A stretch of 64,000 bases of DNA from Heliocidaris erythrogramma (GCA_025617745.1 CM046857.1:25761761-25825760); one strand, 5' to 3'. Positions 31,680-42,182 are shown, counted from the first letter of the stretch. Made by a program: numbers and translations. Notes: a model not told the origin generated them from the sequence alone.

Positions 31680-31764
31680 AGTCATGTTTTAAACTAATAA
31701 GTCTACACAACTTACCTTATAAATAATCATAATAATAATAATAATAATAATAATGATGATAATA

Positions 31765-32890
31765 ATTATTGGATTTATATAGCGCCTTTGCCAGAGGATA
31801 CAACGCGCTGTCCTTTGAAATTCTATTAACAAAATAAATTAAGAAGAATTGTAAAGGTATGTTTTCAGGTGCGTTTTGAGGAATTCAATTAAAGTGCTAT
31901 TTATGCAAAGTGCAGGGAGTTTGTTACAAAGACGAGGGAAAAGAATTGAAAGGATTTGAAGACGGTCTGTTTACGGGGTTTGGGAATGAGAAGAGAAGGA
32001 GCTGCATTAAATCGAATTCAAAATGGTGTTCTCTGTTGGTGAAATAGTTAGGAGAGGAATTTTGGTTGACAAAGAATTGAAAGTCTGAGCAAGTATGTGT
32101 ATTGTATTCTATCAGCAACTGGAAACCGGTGTAGTTCGTTTAACAATGGGGTAGCATGGGACCCATTTGGTTTTTGACAGATTACCGAGCGCTCTCATTC
32201 CGGAAACGTTGGAATTTGGCCATGCTTACTGACACCACCAAACAAGCACCCACCGTAGTCAAACCTGGAGAACACAAGTGCTCTTACAACATTATGACAA
32301 ATGTATGTTGATCCAAGCCTGTAATATGATTTAGATTAGAAATTTGCCAGTTTAGGTTACGACATAAATAGGTTACATGGTCATACATTTTCATTTCAAT
32401 GTCAAACATTACACCCAGGCCCCTGATTATAGAAGAATTGGGTGTGTTGATCATCAGTGTAAAAGGAAAGATTATTGAGCTGATTCAAAATATTTTGTGA
32501 TGCAGCAATGAAAAATTCTGACTTGCCAGAATATAACTTCAACTTATTACTGACAACTGGACAAGCCGTGTTTGTATGTCTTCCAAACACTTCTCGAGGC
32601 GGAAATATGCACGCACATGCCGCATCCCCAGGCGTGGTAGGATCAAATATTGTAAACATCTGAATAATGATCATTTGCATACAAAAGAGTTAAGCAACCA
32701 TTTAAGTTGTCACTCCTCGCGCCCTTTTAAATGGTGATTAATAACACTTTAGTTTTTAGAGGTGGTATTGGATTGAATGCTGACTTGACCAATGCATTTG
32801 AAAAGGATACATTAACATGGACCGATAGCTGGTAGACGGAATAGAACCAGGAAATGACATTATCACGTAGACCAAAGTCATTGGCCAACC
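31765..32890 (-). pseudogene. LINE element D, reverse transcriptase C-terminal half, decayed
   Basis: Minus-strand pieces in several frames follow the order of a LINE polymerase: 'FGLRDNVISWF' (about 32870), 'VNVSFSNALVKSAFNP', a decayed catalytic box 'LYANDH' near 32680 (N in place of the second D), the thumb 'SNKLKLYSGKSEFFIAASQ' (about 32560-32505), 'NLNWQISNLNHI' and a 'RALVFSRFDYGGCLFGG' segment (about 32290-32240). After these come 'RFPVADRIQYTYLLRLS' and a tail 'EFLKTHLKTYLYNSS' near 31850. Many stops and frameshifts. The hairpin at 32909-33067 lies at its upstream edge. Confidence 0.75.
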
Positions 32891-32908
32891 TATGTGAGAT
32901 TATACTAA

Positions 32909-33067
32909 TAATACATGGTTGGGAGTGTGTTAGTGCGATCCGGCAACACAAAGGTTTTTATCGTGGTGTACCTAACGCACGAGGCGTAGCCGAGTGTGTT
33001 AGACACCACGATAAAAACCTGCGTGTTGCCGGATCACACTAATGCACGACCTCACAACCATGTATTA
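32909..33067. mobile_element. 159 bp near-perfect hairpin element
   Basis: The two halves pair almost completely: TAATACATGGTTG with CAACCATGTATTA at the ends, 'GATCCGGCAACAC' with 'GTGTTGCCGGATC', and 'GGTTTTTATCGTGGTG' with 'CACCACGATAAAAACC', down to a short loop near 32990. It encodes no protein. A MITE or fold-back element is the simplest reading. Confidence 0.8.
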
Positions 33068-33139
33068 ACAGTTTTATAAAACGGGTCTACAATCTTAGTG
33101 CTTTCACTTACCTCAAACTGTCATGGCATGTCCCATGCG

Positions 33140-33300
33140 TGAATCCTGCTCAGCAAAACATTATGTTGTAGCCTAGGCCTAGAGTGTTGCAAACGTACAA
33201 TGTTTATTTACAATGTTTAGGCCTAGCCTAGTCTAGACCGTTGCGAACGTATATAGGCCTACACATGTTTATTTACAAGGTTTAGGCCTCGTCTTAGACC
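33140..33300. repeat. AGGCCT-containing imperfect repeat
   Basis: Two related blocks with 'TAGGCCTA', 'GTTGC(A/G)AACGTA' and 'TGTTTATTTACAA(T/G)GTTTAGG', about 70 bp apart. Confidence 0.6.
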
Positions 33301-33419
33301 TATTTGTTAGTAATGTGTAATGGAAGTGGTATTGAATCTGGTTCACCGATGTATTTTCACTTCCTTGAGCTTGGCTGAGCATGTTGGAATTTGAGCTTAT
33401 ATTGAAGCCTGAAGATGAA

Positions 33420-33535
33420 GACAAGGTACCGCCAATGGCACTAAGAGTAGGACTAGTACCAGTACTAGCACTCGTAGTAGGAACAGGACTATTACTAGCA
33501 CTAGTAGGAGTAGGACTCGGAGTAGGAATCACTTG
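33420..33535. repeat. GTAGGACTAGTA-type minisatellite
   Basis: Short irregular units of 'GTAGGACTAGTACCA' and 'AGCACTAGTAGGA'. On the minus strand it yields a Pro-Thr-Ser-rich frame (33269-33607) that I attribute to the repeat. Confidence 0.65.
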
Positions 33536-33539
33536 GCAC

Positions 33540-33792
33540 AGTTGTGTTCTTTGTGTAGTCCGTTCCATCCGCTTTTCTGATATGCCTGCATAGAAATGGC
33601 TCAACATAGCGTATCTTACTCACGTTGCGTGATGGTGGATAGGTCCGTGCGACTGAGTTTAGCGAAACTTTAAGGCTTTGAAAATCCAAATTTCACTACT
33701 CTTTTCGTACTGTTGGAATCCTTCCCATTCAGTAGATCGTCGAGTTCTTCCTCCGTGAGAAGTGCAAAACTGAGATTCGAAGATACAGCCAT
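33540..33792 (-). pseudogene. DUF3504/KIAA1958-like (Crypton-related) N-terminal fragment
   Basis: From an ATG at 33792 the minus frame reads 'MAVSSNLSFALLTEEELDD' and 'LLNGKDSNSTKRVVKFGF', then a stop. After a frame change 'EPFLCRHIRKADGTDYTKN' appears (about 33610-33555). Both segments resemble the N-terminal part of proteins with the KIAA1958/DUF3504 tyrosine-recombinase-derived domain, which is linked to Crypton elements. The piece runs straight into the minisatellite and no recombinase catalytic part follows. Assignment is from remembered family pattern only. Confidence 0.5.
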
Positions 33793-34019
33793 TTTTTACA
33801 CGCTTCTATCGTCAAAAATTAAACTTAAACTTTCATTTTCGGTACTGAATTGCAACGATCCGACCGCGGTAGCGCTATCGCTACAGCTGTAATTTTGTTG
33901 ACTTGTTGATTTGTTGATTTTTTGACATTAACGCGACGATCGATATCGCGATATCGATAGCGTATACGGTATAGCGTGTAAAAAAATAGCAAAATCGAGT
34001 CGTATCGTCTTCGCTACAT

Positions 34020-34066
34020 AAATGTTTACATGTTTATGTTTACATGTTTACATGTTTACATGTGCA
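34020..34066. repeat. TGTTTACA tandem repeat
   Basis: About five imperfect 'ATGTTTAC' units next to a palindromic 'CGATATCGCGATATCGAT' segment (about 33941-33958). Confidence 0.75.
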
Positions 34067-34234
34067 GCAGTTCCCTTTTGCTGTATGTTATCACTTTTTT
34101 TGCACAGTCACGTGGTGTTATTTGACCAATCAGGATGGCTACATTCTTGAACCCTTTTTATAAAATTCTATGGTCTACCCGGTCCGTGTCAAGGGTAGAC
34201 GAAAAAGATTTTGTCAGGTGGTAAGGACTGTTAA

Positions 34235-34836
34235 AGGCCAAGTCCACCCTAACAAAAAGTTGATTTGAATAAATAGAGAAAAATCCAACAAGCATAACAC
34301 TGAAAATTTCATCAAAATAGGATGTAAAATAAGAAAGTTATGGTATTTTAAAGTTTCGCTTAATTTCGCAAAACAGTTATATGCACATCCTGCTCAGTAT
34401 GCAAATGAGGGAACCAATGACGTCACCCACTCGCTACTTCTTTTGTATTTTGTTATGTGAAATATAGAATATTTTAATTTCTGCAGATTTCACAATTAGG
34501 AAGCTCTCATTGAATTATGTATAGGTTGCAACAATCGCAATTACACATGTTCAGCGAGGAATTAAACCTTGTTTCACATTATAACAAGGAAAAATTAAAA
34601 TATTTCGTATTTCATGTAATAAAATACAAAAGAAATAGTGAGTGGGTGAGGTCACTGGTTCCCTCATTTGCATACTGAGCAGGATGTGCATATAACTGTT
34701 TTGCGAAATTAAGCGAAACTTTAAAATACCATAACTTTCTTATTTTAAATCCTATTTGATGAAATTTTCAGTGTTATGCTTGTTGGATTTTTCTCTATTT
34801 ATTCAAATCAACTTTTTGTTAGGGTGGACTTGGCCT
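34235..34836. mobile_element. TTAA-flanked fold-back element, third diverged copy
   Basis: Same ends (AGGCCAAGTCCACCC) and TTAA on both sides (34231-34234, 34837-34840), 602 bp. Arms of more than 200 bases pair, with 'TATGCAAATGAGGGAACCAA' in the left arm and its partner in the right. It is clearly more diverged from the two copies at 25150 and 30348 than they are from each other, so the family has transposed independently. Confidence 0.85.
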
Positions 34837-34974
34837 TTAAGTTTAGATCTGTCTTTATAAAAAAATATATATATGCAGACCAATTATGTAGACCCATGTG
34901 TGAGAAATGTCAGGGAAAGACAATGACAAAGATCTCTGAGAATAACCAAAGCTTTTCCTTGTTTAACTTGAAAT

Positions 34975-34977
<3 letters not shown>

Positions 34978-35006
<29 letters not shown>
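34978..35006. repeat. TA microsatellite
   Basis: Uninterrupted TA run directly before the segment that leads into the 183 bp tandem array. Confidence 0.85.
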
Positions 35007-35010
<4 letters not shown>

Positions 35011-35079
35011 CTGAAGAAGTTGACCATCGCAGTAATCCTGAAGTGAGTTGAAGAGTTGTCCACTTGTCTCGCGAAGAAA

Positions 35080-35832
35080 TCGTTGTATGGTGTACGACGT
35101 TTCGGCCGCTCCAGCTGGCCTTTGTCAAGTACTGTGGAGAATGTGTGTGTGTGTGTGTGTGTGTGTAATTGGGTTTTTACAGACGTGTATCAATCAGATA
35201 TGATTATTTACGTCTGGGACCGACCTTTAACGTCACCATCCGAAAGACGTGACTCAGTCTCGAACCTGGGTCCGCTGAATCAGTTTATAACTTCCACTGG
35301 TAGCTGGATTACAGGCGCACGCCACAACGCCCACAACGCCCACAACGCCTAATGTGTGTGTGTGTGTGTATGTGTAATTGGGTTTTTACAGACGTGTATC
35401 AATCAGATATGATTATTTACGTCTGGGACCGACCTTTAACGTCACCATCCGAAAGACGTGACTCAGTCTCGAACCTGGGTCCGCTGAATCAGTTTATAAC
35501 TTCCACTGGTAGCTGGATTATAGGCGCACGCCACAACGCTCAATGTGTGTGTGTGTGTAATTGGGTTTTTACAGACGTGTATCAATCAGATATGATTATT
35601 TACGTCTGGGACCGACCTTTAACGTCACCATCCGAAAGACGTGACTCAGTCTCGAACCTGGGTCCGCTGAATCAGTTTATAACTTCCACTGGTAGCTGGA
35701 TTATAGGCGCACGCCACAACGCTCAATGTGTGTGTGTGTGTAATTGGGTTTTTACAGACGTGTATCAATCAGATATGATTATTTACGTCTGGGACCGACC
35801 TTTAACGTCACCATCCGAAAGACGTATGTTTC
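35080..35832 (-). repeat. 183-209 bp tandem array with 7SL/Alu-like segment (SINE-like units)
   Basis: 'aattgggtttttacagac' recurs at 35167, 35376, 35559 and 35742. On the minus strand each full unit reads 'GTGGCGTGCGCCTGTAATCC' then 'AGCTAC' (35300-35332, 35510-35540, 35693-35721), strikingly like the 5' Alu domain of 7SL RNA. It is followed by a B-box-like 'GGTTCGAGACT', 'GGATGGTGACGTTAAAGGTC' and a GT microsatellite. The last unit is truncated. Upstream (35085-35130) is 'ACGACGTTTCGGCCGCTCC'. The open frame 35056-35852 is a by-product of a unit length divisible by three. Confidence 0.75.
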
Positions 35833-36177
35833 TGCGTGCACGAAGGTTATAGCCTGTTTGCGGACGTGGGTGACAGCGCCTGTTCTCCCGGGCCGGCCCA
35901 AGGGGTCTCAACTCCGCTTCTGCATCCGGCTTTCCATGGGGGCATTTCCGGCGGGTCAAAAGTGCACACTGCTCCCACTTTTCATGTATTAGCCTATGAA
36001 GCCAACTTTTTTTCAGTGTACCAGCGAAAACCAGATTTTAGCCGGCGCGCAGCGCGTAAAGTTATTGAAATTATATATTTGAATATTCATGAGCGTTTAT
36101 AACCAATTAACATAAAATTAAACTGTACTTTATAGCTAGGCGTATACTGTACTTTTGCAGCTGCAAAAATGTGCAGA

Positions 36178-36475
36178 AGATGATGAAGAACTAGAAGACA
36201 AAGATAAAGAAGAAGAAGAAAAAAAGAAGAGGACGAGGAAAAGGAAGAAGAGGAAGAAGAAAAGGAAGATGAAGAAAAGAAGACGAAAAAGAAGATGAAG
36301 ATGAAAAGGAAGTGCAAGAGGAAGAAGAAAAAAAAGATGAAGAAAAAAATGAAGAGGAAGAGGAAGAGGAGGAAGAAGAACAATAAGAAGAAAAAGAAGA
36401 AGAGGAAGAACAAGAACAAGAGGAAGAAGAAGAAGAAGAAGAGGAGGAGGAAGAAGAAGAAGAAGCCCTCCTTCG
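36178..36475 (+). repeat. GAA/GAAGAG purine-rich tract
   Basis: About 300 bases of almost pure A/G on this strand, mostly GAAGAA and GAGGAA. Poly-Lys/Glu and poly-Leu/Phe frames on both strands are artefacts. Confidence 0.9.
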
Positions 36476-36607
36476 ATATTGAATTTCCCTTCATTGAACT
36501 CTTTTCTTGTGCCTTGCAGATCTGGCATATCATAATTGTGTCAAGTAAAAGTACAAAGGGAAAATTTGCTCCCCATGTACCATCACGCACTGGCTTCTGG
36601 TGCATGT

Positions 36608-36705
36608 ACCCCCCCCCCCCCACACACACACACACAAAAACCAAAACAAAACAAAAACAACAAAAAAGGCACAAAACAAAACCCAACAAACAGCAACAAA
36701 CAAAC
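36608..36705. repeat. C tract, CA microsatellite and AAAAC-rich stretch
   Basis: C run (36609-36621), CA run (36622-36634) and 'CAAAACAAAACAAAAACAAC' motifs. Confidence 0.85.
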
Positions 36706-38010
36706 CTAAGAAATCTGATTTGATTTTTGTCTTCTTCTTCCTCTTCTTTTTTCTTCATCTTCTTGTAAAATGAGTCCATCAACAGAAAACCCACACAAGT
36801 CAGTCTATCATCCAGTTATTCAAGGTTGCATAAGGCTGTATTTACACCAATCCACCATCACACTTCAGAACACATGCCATATTGTGCCTGCATCATCATC
36901 AGCATCACCACCACATTTTTCACAAAATTATGGAGGAAAAAAAACAAATAGAAGTTTCTCAGTGTGAAATGATGTTTATTAAACTAACTCACTTATCAAC
37001 ATAAAAGTTAATGCTCTCTTGAAATGCAATATACAGATTATAACATATGGTTCATGGACAACAAATCACTGGGCAGGTGAGGGGGCGGCATACCAATTGC
37101 TATTTTATTTCAGTTTGTAAGCAAACAAGTTTAAATCTAGTGACATCCGATATATAGGTGGATTATAATGTATATCCATGTACATCCCTTCAATTTATCA
37201 TCAGAATATACAAGACATAAAAGTCCAAAGAGACCACCTTACTGCCCAAAATGATGAGGCGATGTTTGTCCAAAATATTGGTAGTTTTGAAAATTTCGGG
37301 GTGGGCTGAAACTCCCAAGCACCTGATTCGTTTGCCTAGAAACATGCCCCAGATTGATGGCACAAAGATTGCACAGATGATAAAAAGGAAGAAATTACAG
37401 ATTATAGAACCATTTGCGTTTCAAGAAAAATTATCATAGCTATCGCAGGATAGCTTCAAGAATTTGACGAATGGGATTATCACTGAAGGTTGAAGATCAA
37501 ATAAATATGATTACATCTCAATGCACTACTTATGCATACAATTATAAATACACGTTGCATTAAAGATGATGAACTAAAATAATATTTCATAATGTAGTCA
37601 TGCCACAGTTTTCTAACTCTATTTCTAAATTACATTGGAATTTAAAGGAAAATTATTTGATCTTGAAAATTTATTGGTTATAGTTTGAATTTAAATTACT
37701 GCATTATTCTGAGGTGACATGATAACTGACTGTGCCTAACTTAAAAGGTTTTTATCAAATATTTTTTTGAAGTGTGAAAAGAATTTAGAATTAGGCTCAA
37801 GATTAATCACTTTCTCATAATCATGTTTCAAATGGGCCAATCGTACCAATATTTTTAATTACGTGTACATGGACATGTACACCTACAAAAGGTAAATCCG
37901 ATGTCAAATTTAGTCTTTGCTTTTATTTCAAAATTACGAATTAGGGGGTGTATCTATAAATGATCTTGAAGTGAAATGCCAAGTGATTGCAATAAGGGCC
38001 ATTCAACCCT
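36706..38010. other. AT-rich stretch, nothing recognised
   Basis: No motif-bearing frame. The small frame at 37251-37439 shows no family pattern. It ends at a C tract and A tract (38018-38070). Confidence 0.5.
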
Positions 38011-38031
38011 GAACCACCCCCCCCCCCCCAC

Positions 38032-38063
<32 letters not shown>

Positions 38064-38454
38064 AAAAAATAAATGAAAGTTACAAATCTGTTTGTTTCCC
38101 CCTTTGAATAATATGTTAGCTCTTTCTTTTGACCCAAACTTTGACATTCGATTTCTAGCTCAGAAATAGCATTCCTGACATTTAGCATAAATGTAATTGC
38201 CATTATGTAAATTAGCAATAAATCTCGAGAGAAATTAATTAATTAACTTTATGTTTAAATGATAATAAAAATAAAAATACTTCGATCCTTAATGACTCCG
38301 TTACTTGACACGTAACAAGCAATGTAACTGATGAGCTTCCTTGGACAACCTGCATTATAAAAACAAAAAGAAAGGACAAACAAAAATTAAACTTCTTGTA
38401 GACTGTGGACTGGATTTTAAAGAAGGAAACAAAAATGGGTACATCGATCTATCC

Positions 38455-38770
38455 AGGGGCGGATCCAGGATTTTGTATAATAAGGGGGGGGGGGGGCATA
38501 CAAATGCTGGATTGTCAACTTTGGGAAACTGCTAGGAGGGAGATCCGTATATTGTTTGGTCTTGCCAGCCCTCCAAATATCGCTCAGTGGGGGGAGGGGG
38601 AGGGGTTTGGGGTCCAGTTTCCGTCCATAAATATCTGACACGAAAACTAAACAAGAAAAAACAAAAACAAAAAGGTTTTCTGTTCTAAAAGGGGGGCACA
38701 ATGCATACTGTTGTTTCAAGGGGGGGGGGCACAGGCCGGGATTGTCCCCCCCCCCCCCAAAAAAAAAAAA
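38455..38770 (+). mobile_element. GGCGGATCC-family element, about 300 bp
   Basis: Starts 'GGGGCGGATCCAGGATTTTG', then G tract, 'GGAGGGAGATCCGTAT', 'GCCCTCCAAA', 'AAAAAGGTTTTCTGTTCTAA' and 'GGCACAGGCCGGGAT'. The same order is seen at 42460-42735, so this is a defined repeat family. Confidence 0.75.
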
Positions 38771-38814
38771 CAAAAAACAAAAACAAAAACAAAAACAAAA
38801 CCCACCACTGCATT

Positions 38815-40580
38815 TGTTCTTCCTTCTTAATTATAGAAATGTAAATCTAAGTTTAAATCATTAAACAGACGTACATATTTTCATCTTCCATTCCAAATTT
38901 GATCCTAGACCAAGGCATTTAGTAAACTTTAAAATGGCTAAAAAAATAAAATCGGTAAGCGGGTATAATCAAAATAATTTACTGGAGTTTAGCATTTTGA
39001 TTTTGACTGTACAGACTATGTCATTAGAAATCTAAGTCTATTAATAATAAGATCTAATCTTACAGAGCTACTTCTAAGACTAAGCAATGGAATATTGAAA
39101 TTTACACCAATTATGTGGGCTTAGAGGTCTACATTTTCAAAAAACAATTTACCTTTCCAGTTCAACTTGGGTTTCCTGCAGTGAGTGGATGACAATAATC
39201 TACAGCCCAGCCCCAGGTACTAGGGTTTATCAGTTTTTAGTATTGATACGATATTGAATGATCTGGTCCTGGTCCCCGTGTTTCTCTACTTCGGTCCAAG
39301 GCAATAGCTCTGCAATCAAAAGAGAACAGGAGGTTAGAATCATAGTAGTAATTAAAAGCATGCCACAGATGTACTGTTTAAATTAATAATATTACTCGCA
39401 CATGAAGGCCCTATGTACTTCTCTCGTCTCAGTGACAGTGGTGACTCGTCATCGTTGTCACTACAGAGTACAGTACACAAAAGAAATTGGGACAGCTCTC
39501 AGTAGCAGCATAAGGTTATACTGTATATAATAAAGAACATTTTAATCTGGTCCAGCATGATTCAAGACATTATCATTCAAATTCTAAGTTGATCTTTCTA
39601 GACCCTCCTTAAACAAAGTTCAAGGCGAGGCCGAGGGCCTAACTCTAAGTCTAAGGTAGGCCTAGAATAGACCCAGGCTATCGTAGCCGTAGGCAAAGCG
39701 CAGTTAGCCGGCCAGGATCGGCGCACCCAAAACTAACAGACCGCTGGGCAAGATCTTACCCGGCGCGGCCCAGCTCCCCAGAGTGAGGATCTTGCGTATT
39801 CAGTGTTATGATCTACTGCAGATTGTCGGTAATGAAGCCATGCGCTTTACTTTTTAGGCTTGAGCACTATCATAATATTATACAGATCTTCGGAAAATAT
39901 CTGATCTTCTCGAAAAATATTACAAGTAGACTATTCAAAATGACCGTTTTAGAGTTCAATCAAAGATAATAATTTTGTTTTTTCATGCATGAGAAGGGGG
40001 ACTGGGTGGGATGTGGGATAATACGTTTTGTATAGTGAACTCACTAGCAGCCACGACGAACACATCCCAATTATTAAGAGGAATGTTAAACAAAATACAC
40101 TTTTACTTACATTTCATGGCATTATACGGCATTACTTTGATGAGAATGTCCACCGGAGAATTTTCTGCTTTCGTGAGACTTACAAGACAAACTCCTTCTA
40201 AAACAGAAAATTTCAAAAAACAAAGTTTTTTTGAGATTTGTGTTGAAATGGCACAAAAGTAGCACTACCCGCACGGCCGCCATTTTCCCTATTTCGTGTC
40301 CAAATCGAAGGGAATTGTGGGAATGAAAAAAATGAATTATGTATGATCTTATACATAAAACATTATGTTAATATGAGCCACTAACAATCATCGAACAGTA
40401 TTTGACGAATTTTTGACGTCATTCCTCATGAATAAACATTTATTGAAATTGACCTCCTAGCTCACTGTTCAAATGGCCAAAGCTCCCCAATGCATCCAAT
40501 GCAAAGTATGGAATGTCAAAGGTCAGATTTTAGTTGGCCCTCTAGCCTCCTTCGGAGGCATACTGTGTATGATCGAATCT
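38815..40580. other. Unannotated stretch between repeats
   Basis: No recognisable protein motifs or tandem repeats. GC content rises near 39600-39790 ('CCGGCGCGGCCCAGCTCC'), but no clear exon is seen. Confidence 0.45.
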
Positions 40581-40585
40581 CTTTG

Positions 40586-41504
40586 GGCCGGCCGCGCATT
40601 TCCGTTTTACACCGTTGCCTAGGCATTTTCGCGAAAAAATCCAAGAAGTGCGCTGGTGAAAGAGTCTAAGTCGTCAGCGCCCCCAGTGAGGTCTAGCATG
40701 CACAGCATCTGCACAGACAGCAAAGATATGCATTACAGTAACTGTACAGTAGCTACACTTCATCTTGTGCGCAAACGAGCTAAAAGAAATATATAAGGAA
40801 CGATAAAAGCAAAAAAATATAAGAGAGACAAGGGGGATGAAAGGAAAAGCAAAACAGAAGGAAGCGTGAAAGGGCCGTCTTCTTTGTTTTTTTTTTCTTT
40901 CATGCTGATGAGGCTTCCTCTTCTCTAATTGGCGCACAAAGAGTTACAGCTAGATACGCAGTTATAGTTATAGTTATAGTTGTAGCAAATATAACTATAT
41001 TTCTTCAAATCAATTATTATTATTCTTATTATTCTTATCTTCTCGATATTAGTAAAACACCTAAATTTTCTTTAAAATGTATGATCCTGGGCTATAATTA
41101 TTATACGTATATTCCTCGTCCCCCACCCCTTCTGTTTAATTCCCTCGCTTTCTGGTAACACTGTTTCAGCTTAGCTGCCTTTCAGCTACATTTTAAAATT
41201 CTTTTACCTTGCAATGCAACATGAATTAACTCTAATGTTATTCTTTATCGCCATATAGACAATCCGAGACAGTAGACCAGTGCAGTAGACCCTATAGTAC
41301 ACGTACACATACACCCGATCGCCGCAAACATGCAGAGTAGGAGTACGTGTGTACATTCGATTTCATACTTCGCGCGTGCAGAGCAAGCTCGAGCTCATAG
41401 CGCATGAAGCGAGCTGAAACCTAGACTTTGAAACCAGCACGTTCGAAGCGATTAATCGAAAAAATGCCTTGCAACGGTGTAAAACGGAAACGCGCGGGCC
41501 GGCC
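40586..41504. mobile_element. 0.9 kb element with about 85 bp inverted ends
   Basis: Left end GGCCGGCC then 'TTTCCGTTTTACACCGTTGC' (about 40600-40617). The right end carries the inverse complement at about 41472-41491 followed by GGCCGGCC. Weaker pairing continues for about 40 more bases ('GTGCTGGT' / 'AGTCTA'). Interior holds a TATAGT repeat (40958-40982) and no gene. Confidence 0.6.
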
Positions 41505-41639
41505 TGGGAGGTGCGCCCTCAGACGTCCGTCCACTGTTAGTCAAATTCGGCTGGTCGGGTATTGGCGGAAAGCTGCCGTTGGCGGCGCCATCATCCTCAA
41601 GGGGTTGGGAGGGGATTTCCGCTGCCCATGAAGTCGAAT

Positions 41640-41965
41640 GCATCGCATCCACAATTCTGGAATCTCAAACCCGTTATCCCTGTTGATGGTATCGTGGTGG
41701 AGGCGGATCTGAATTGCCTCTTTCACTCTCCTGGTGTACCAGTGTTGTGAAGTGTCGATGCACTTGACTCCTGTCCAATCCGGGTGATGTTGCGCACTCC
41801 ATGCATGTTCAGCTACCGCTGAGAGTTCTGTCCTGTTGTTGATGACGTCCCGTCTATGTTCGGCTAGTCTTTCTACCAGTTTCCCCGATGTAGCTTTTGC
41901 TGCAACCCTTGCAGGGAATCTGGTAGACCACACCATCCTTCCTAAGTGCTGGTACATTCTTGTAC
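41640..41965 (-). pseudogene. Penelope-like element GIY-YIG endonuclease fragment
   Basis: The minus frame reads 'KDGVVYQIPCKGCSKSYIGE' and 'TGRK' (about 41945-41878). After a frameshift it continues 'RLAEHRRDVINNRTELSAV', 'AEHAWSAQHHPDWTGVKC' and 'WYTRRVKEAIQIRLH'. This is the C-terminal GIY-YIG nuclease of Penelope-like retroelements, with its GVVY...YIG core, conserved R in 'RLAEHR' and E in 'VKEAI'. It stops at 'WMRCIRLH' region near 41640. The reverse transcriptase does not precede it on this strand. Confidence 0.85.
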
Positions 41966-41966
41966 A

Positions 41967-42066
41967 GGCCAAGCCACCGAAACCCAACATCACCAAGGAG
42001 ATACAAGGAGCCCTGAAATCGCTCAGGAATGACCCTGACATCATGGTTCTGCCAGCTGACAAACGG
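41967..42066 (+). pseudogene. Penelope-like element reverse transcriptase N-terminal fragment, opposite strand
   Basis: The plus frame reads 'AKPPKPNITKEIQGALKSLR' then 'NDPDIMVLPADK'. This matches the conserved N-terminal segment of Penelope reverse transcriptases ('..L..L..D..I.ILPADKG'). It breaks off right after 'PADK'. It abuts the minus-strand GIY-YIG piece within a few bases, so the two fragments face away from a shared junction near 41966. Confidence 0.75.
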
Positions 42067-42180
42067 GCGTTGGGAGCGTCGGGTCGCGTCGCGTTGACTG
42101 GAACGCCACCATTCGTCCAAAGCACCCCCGGTTTTGCTGAAAGGGTGCGTTGACTTTTTTTTTCTCCTTCTAAATACAGT

Positions 42181-42182
<2 letters not shown>

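Larger units (their letters stand above)
26563..31764 (+). repeat. 5.2 kb tandem duplication, copy 2
   Basis: Head-to-tail with copy 1. The junction falls where an AAT microsatellite ('aataatgatgat') meets 'aattgattaggcgg', with only about 3 bases of microhomology (AAT). After 31764 the sequence leaves the duplicated unit into 'aattattggatttatatagcgcc'. Confidence 0.95.

Noticed and set aside
26563-31764. A complete second transporter gene
   Set aside because: Only exons 3 and 4 are duplicated. No second exon 1 or 2 is present in the window.
33269-33607. 112-codon Pro/Thr/Ser-rich minus frame
   Set aside because: It is mostly the GTAGGACTAGTA minisatellite. Only the neighbouring DUF3504-like part has family resemblance.
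35300-35332. Human DNA contamination, because of the Alu-like segment
   Set aside because: Only about 26 bases resemble Alu/7SL. The rest of the 183 bp unit and all flanks are unlike any primate Alu.
35056-35852. Long open frames across 35056-35852
   Set aside because: The frames arise because the tandem unit lacks stops in one frame and its length keeps phase (183 is divisible by three). The protein would be the same 61 residues repeated, with no known motif.
36087-36794. Poly-Leu/Phe and poly-Lys/Glu frames of up to 235 codons
   Set aside because: They follow purely from the purine-rich GAA tract and show no domain.
37251-37439. 62-codon frame MMRRCLSKIL
   Set aside because: No recognised motif, no splice signals, and isolated in AT-rich DNA.
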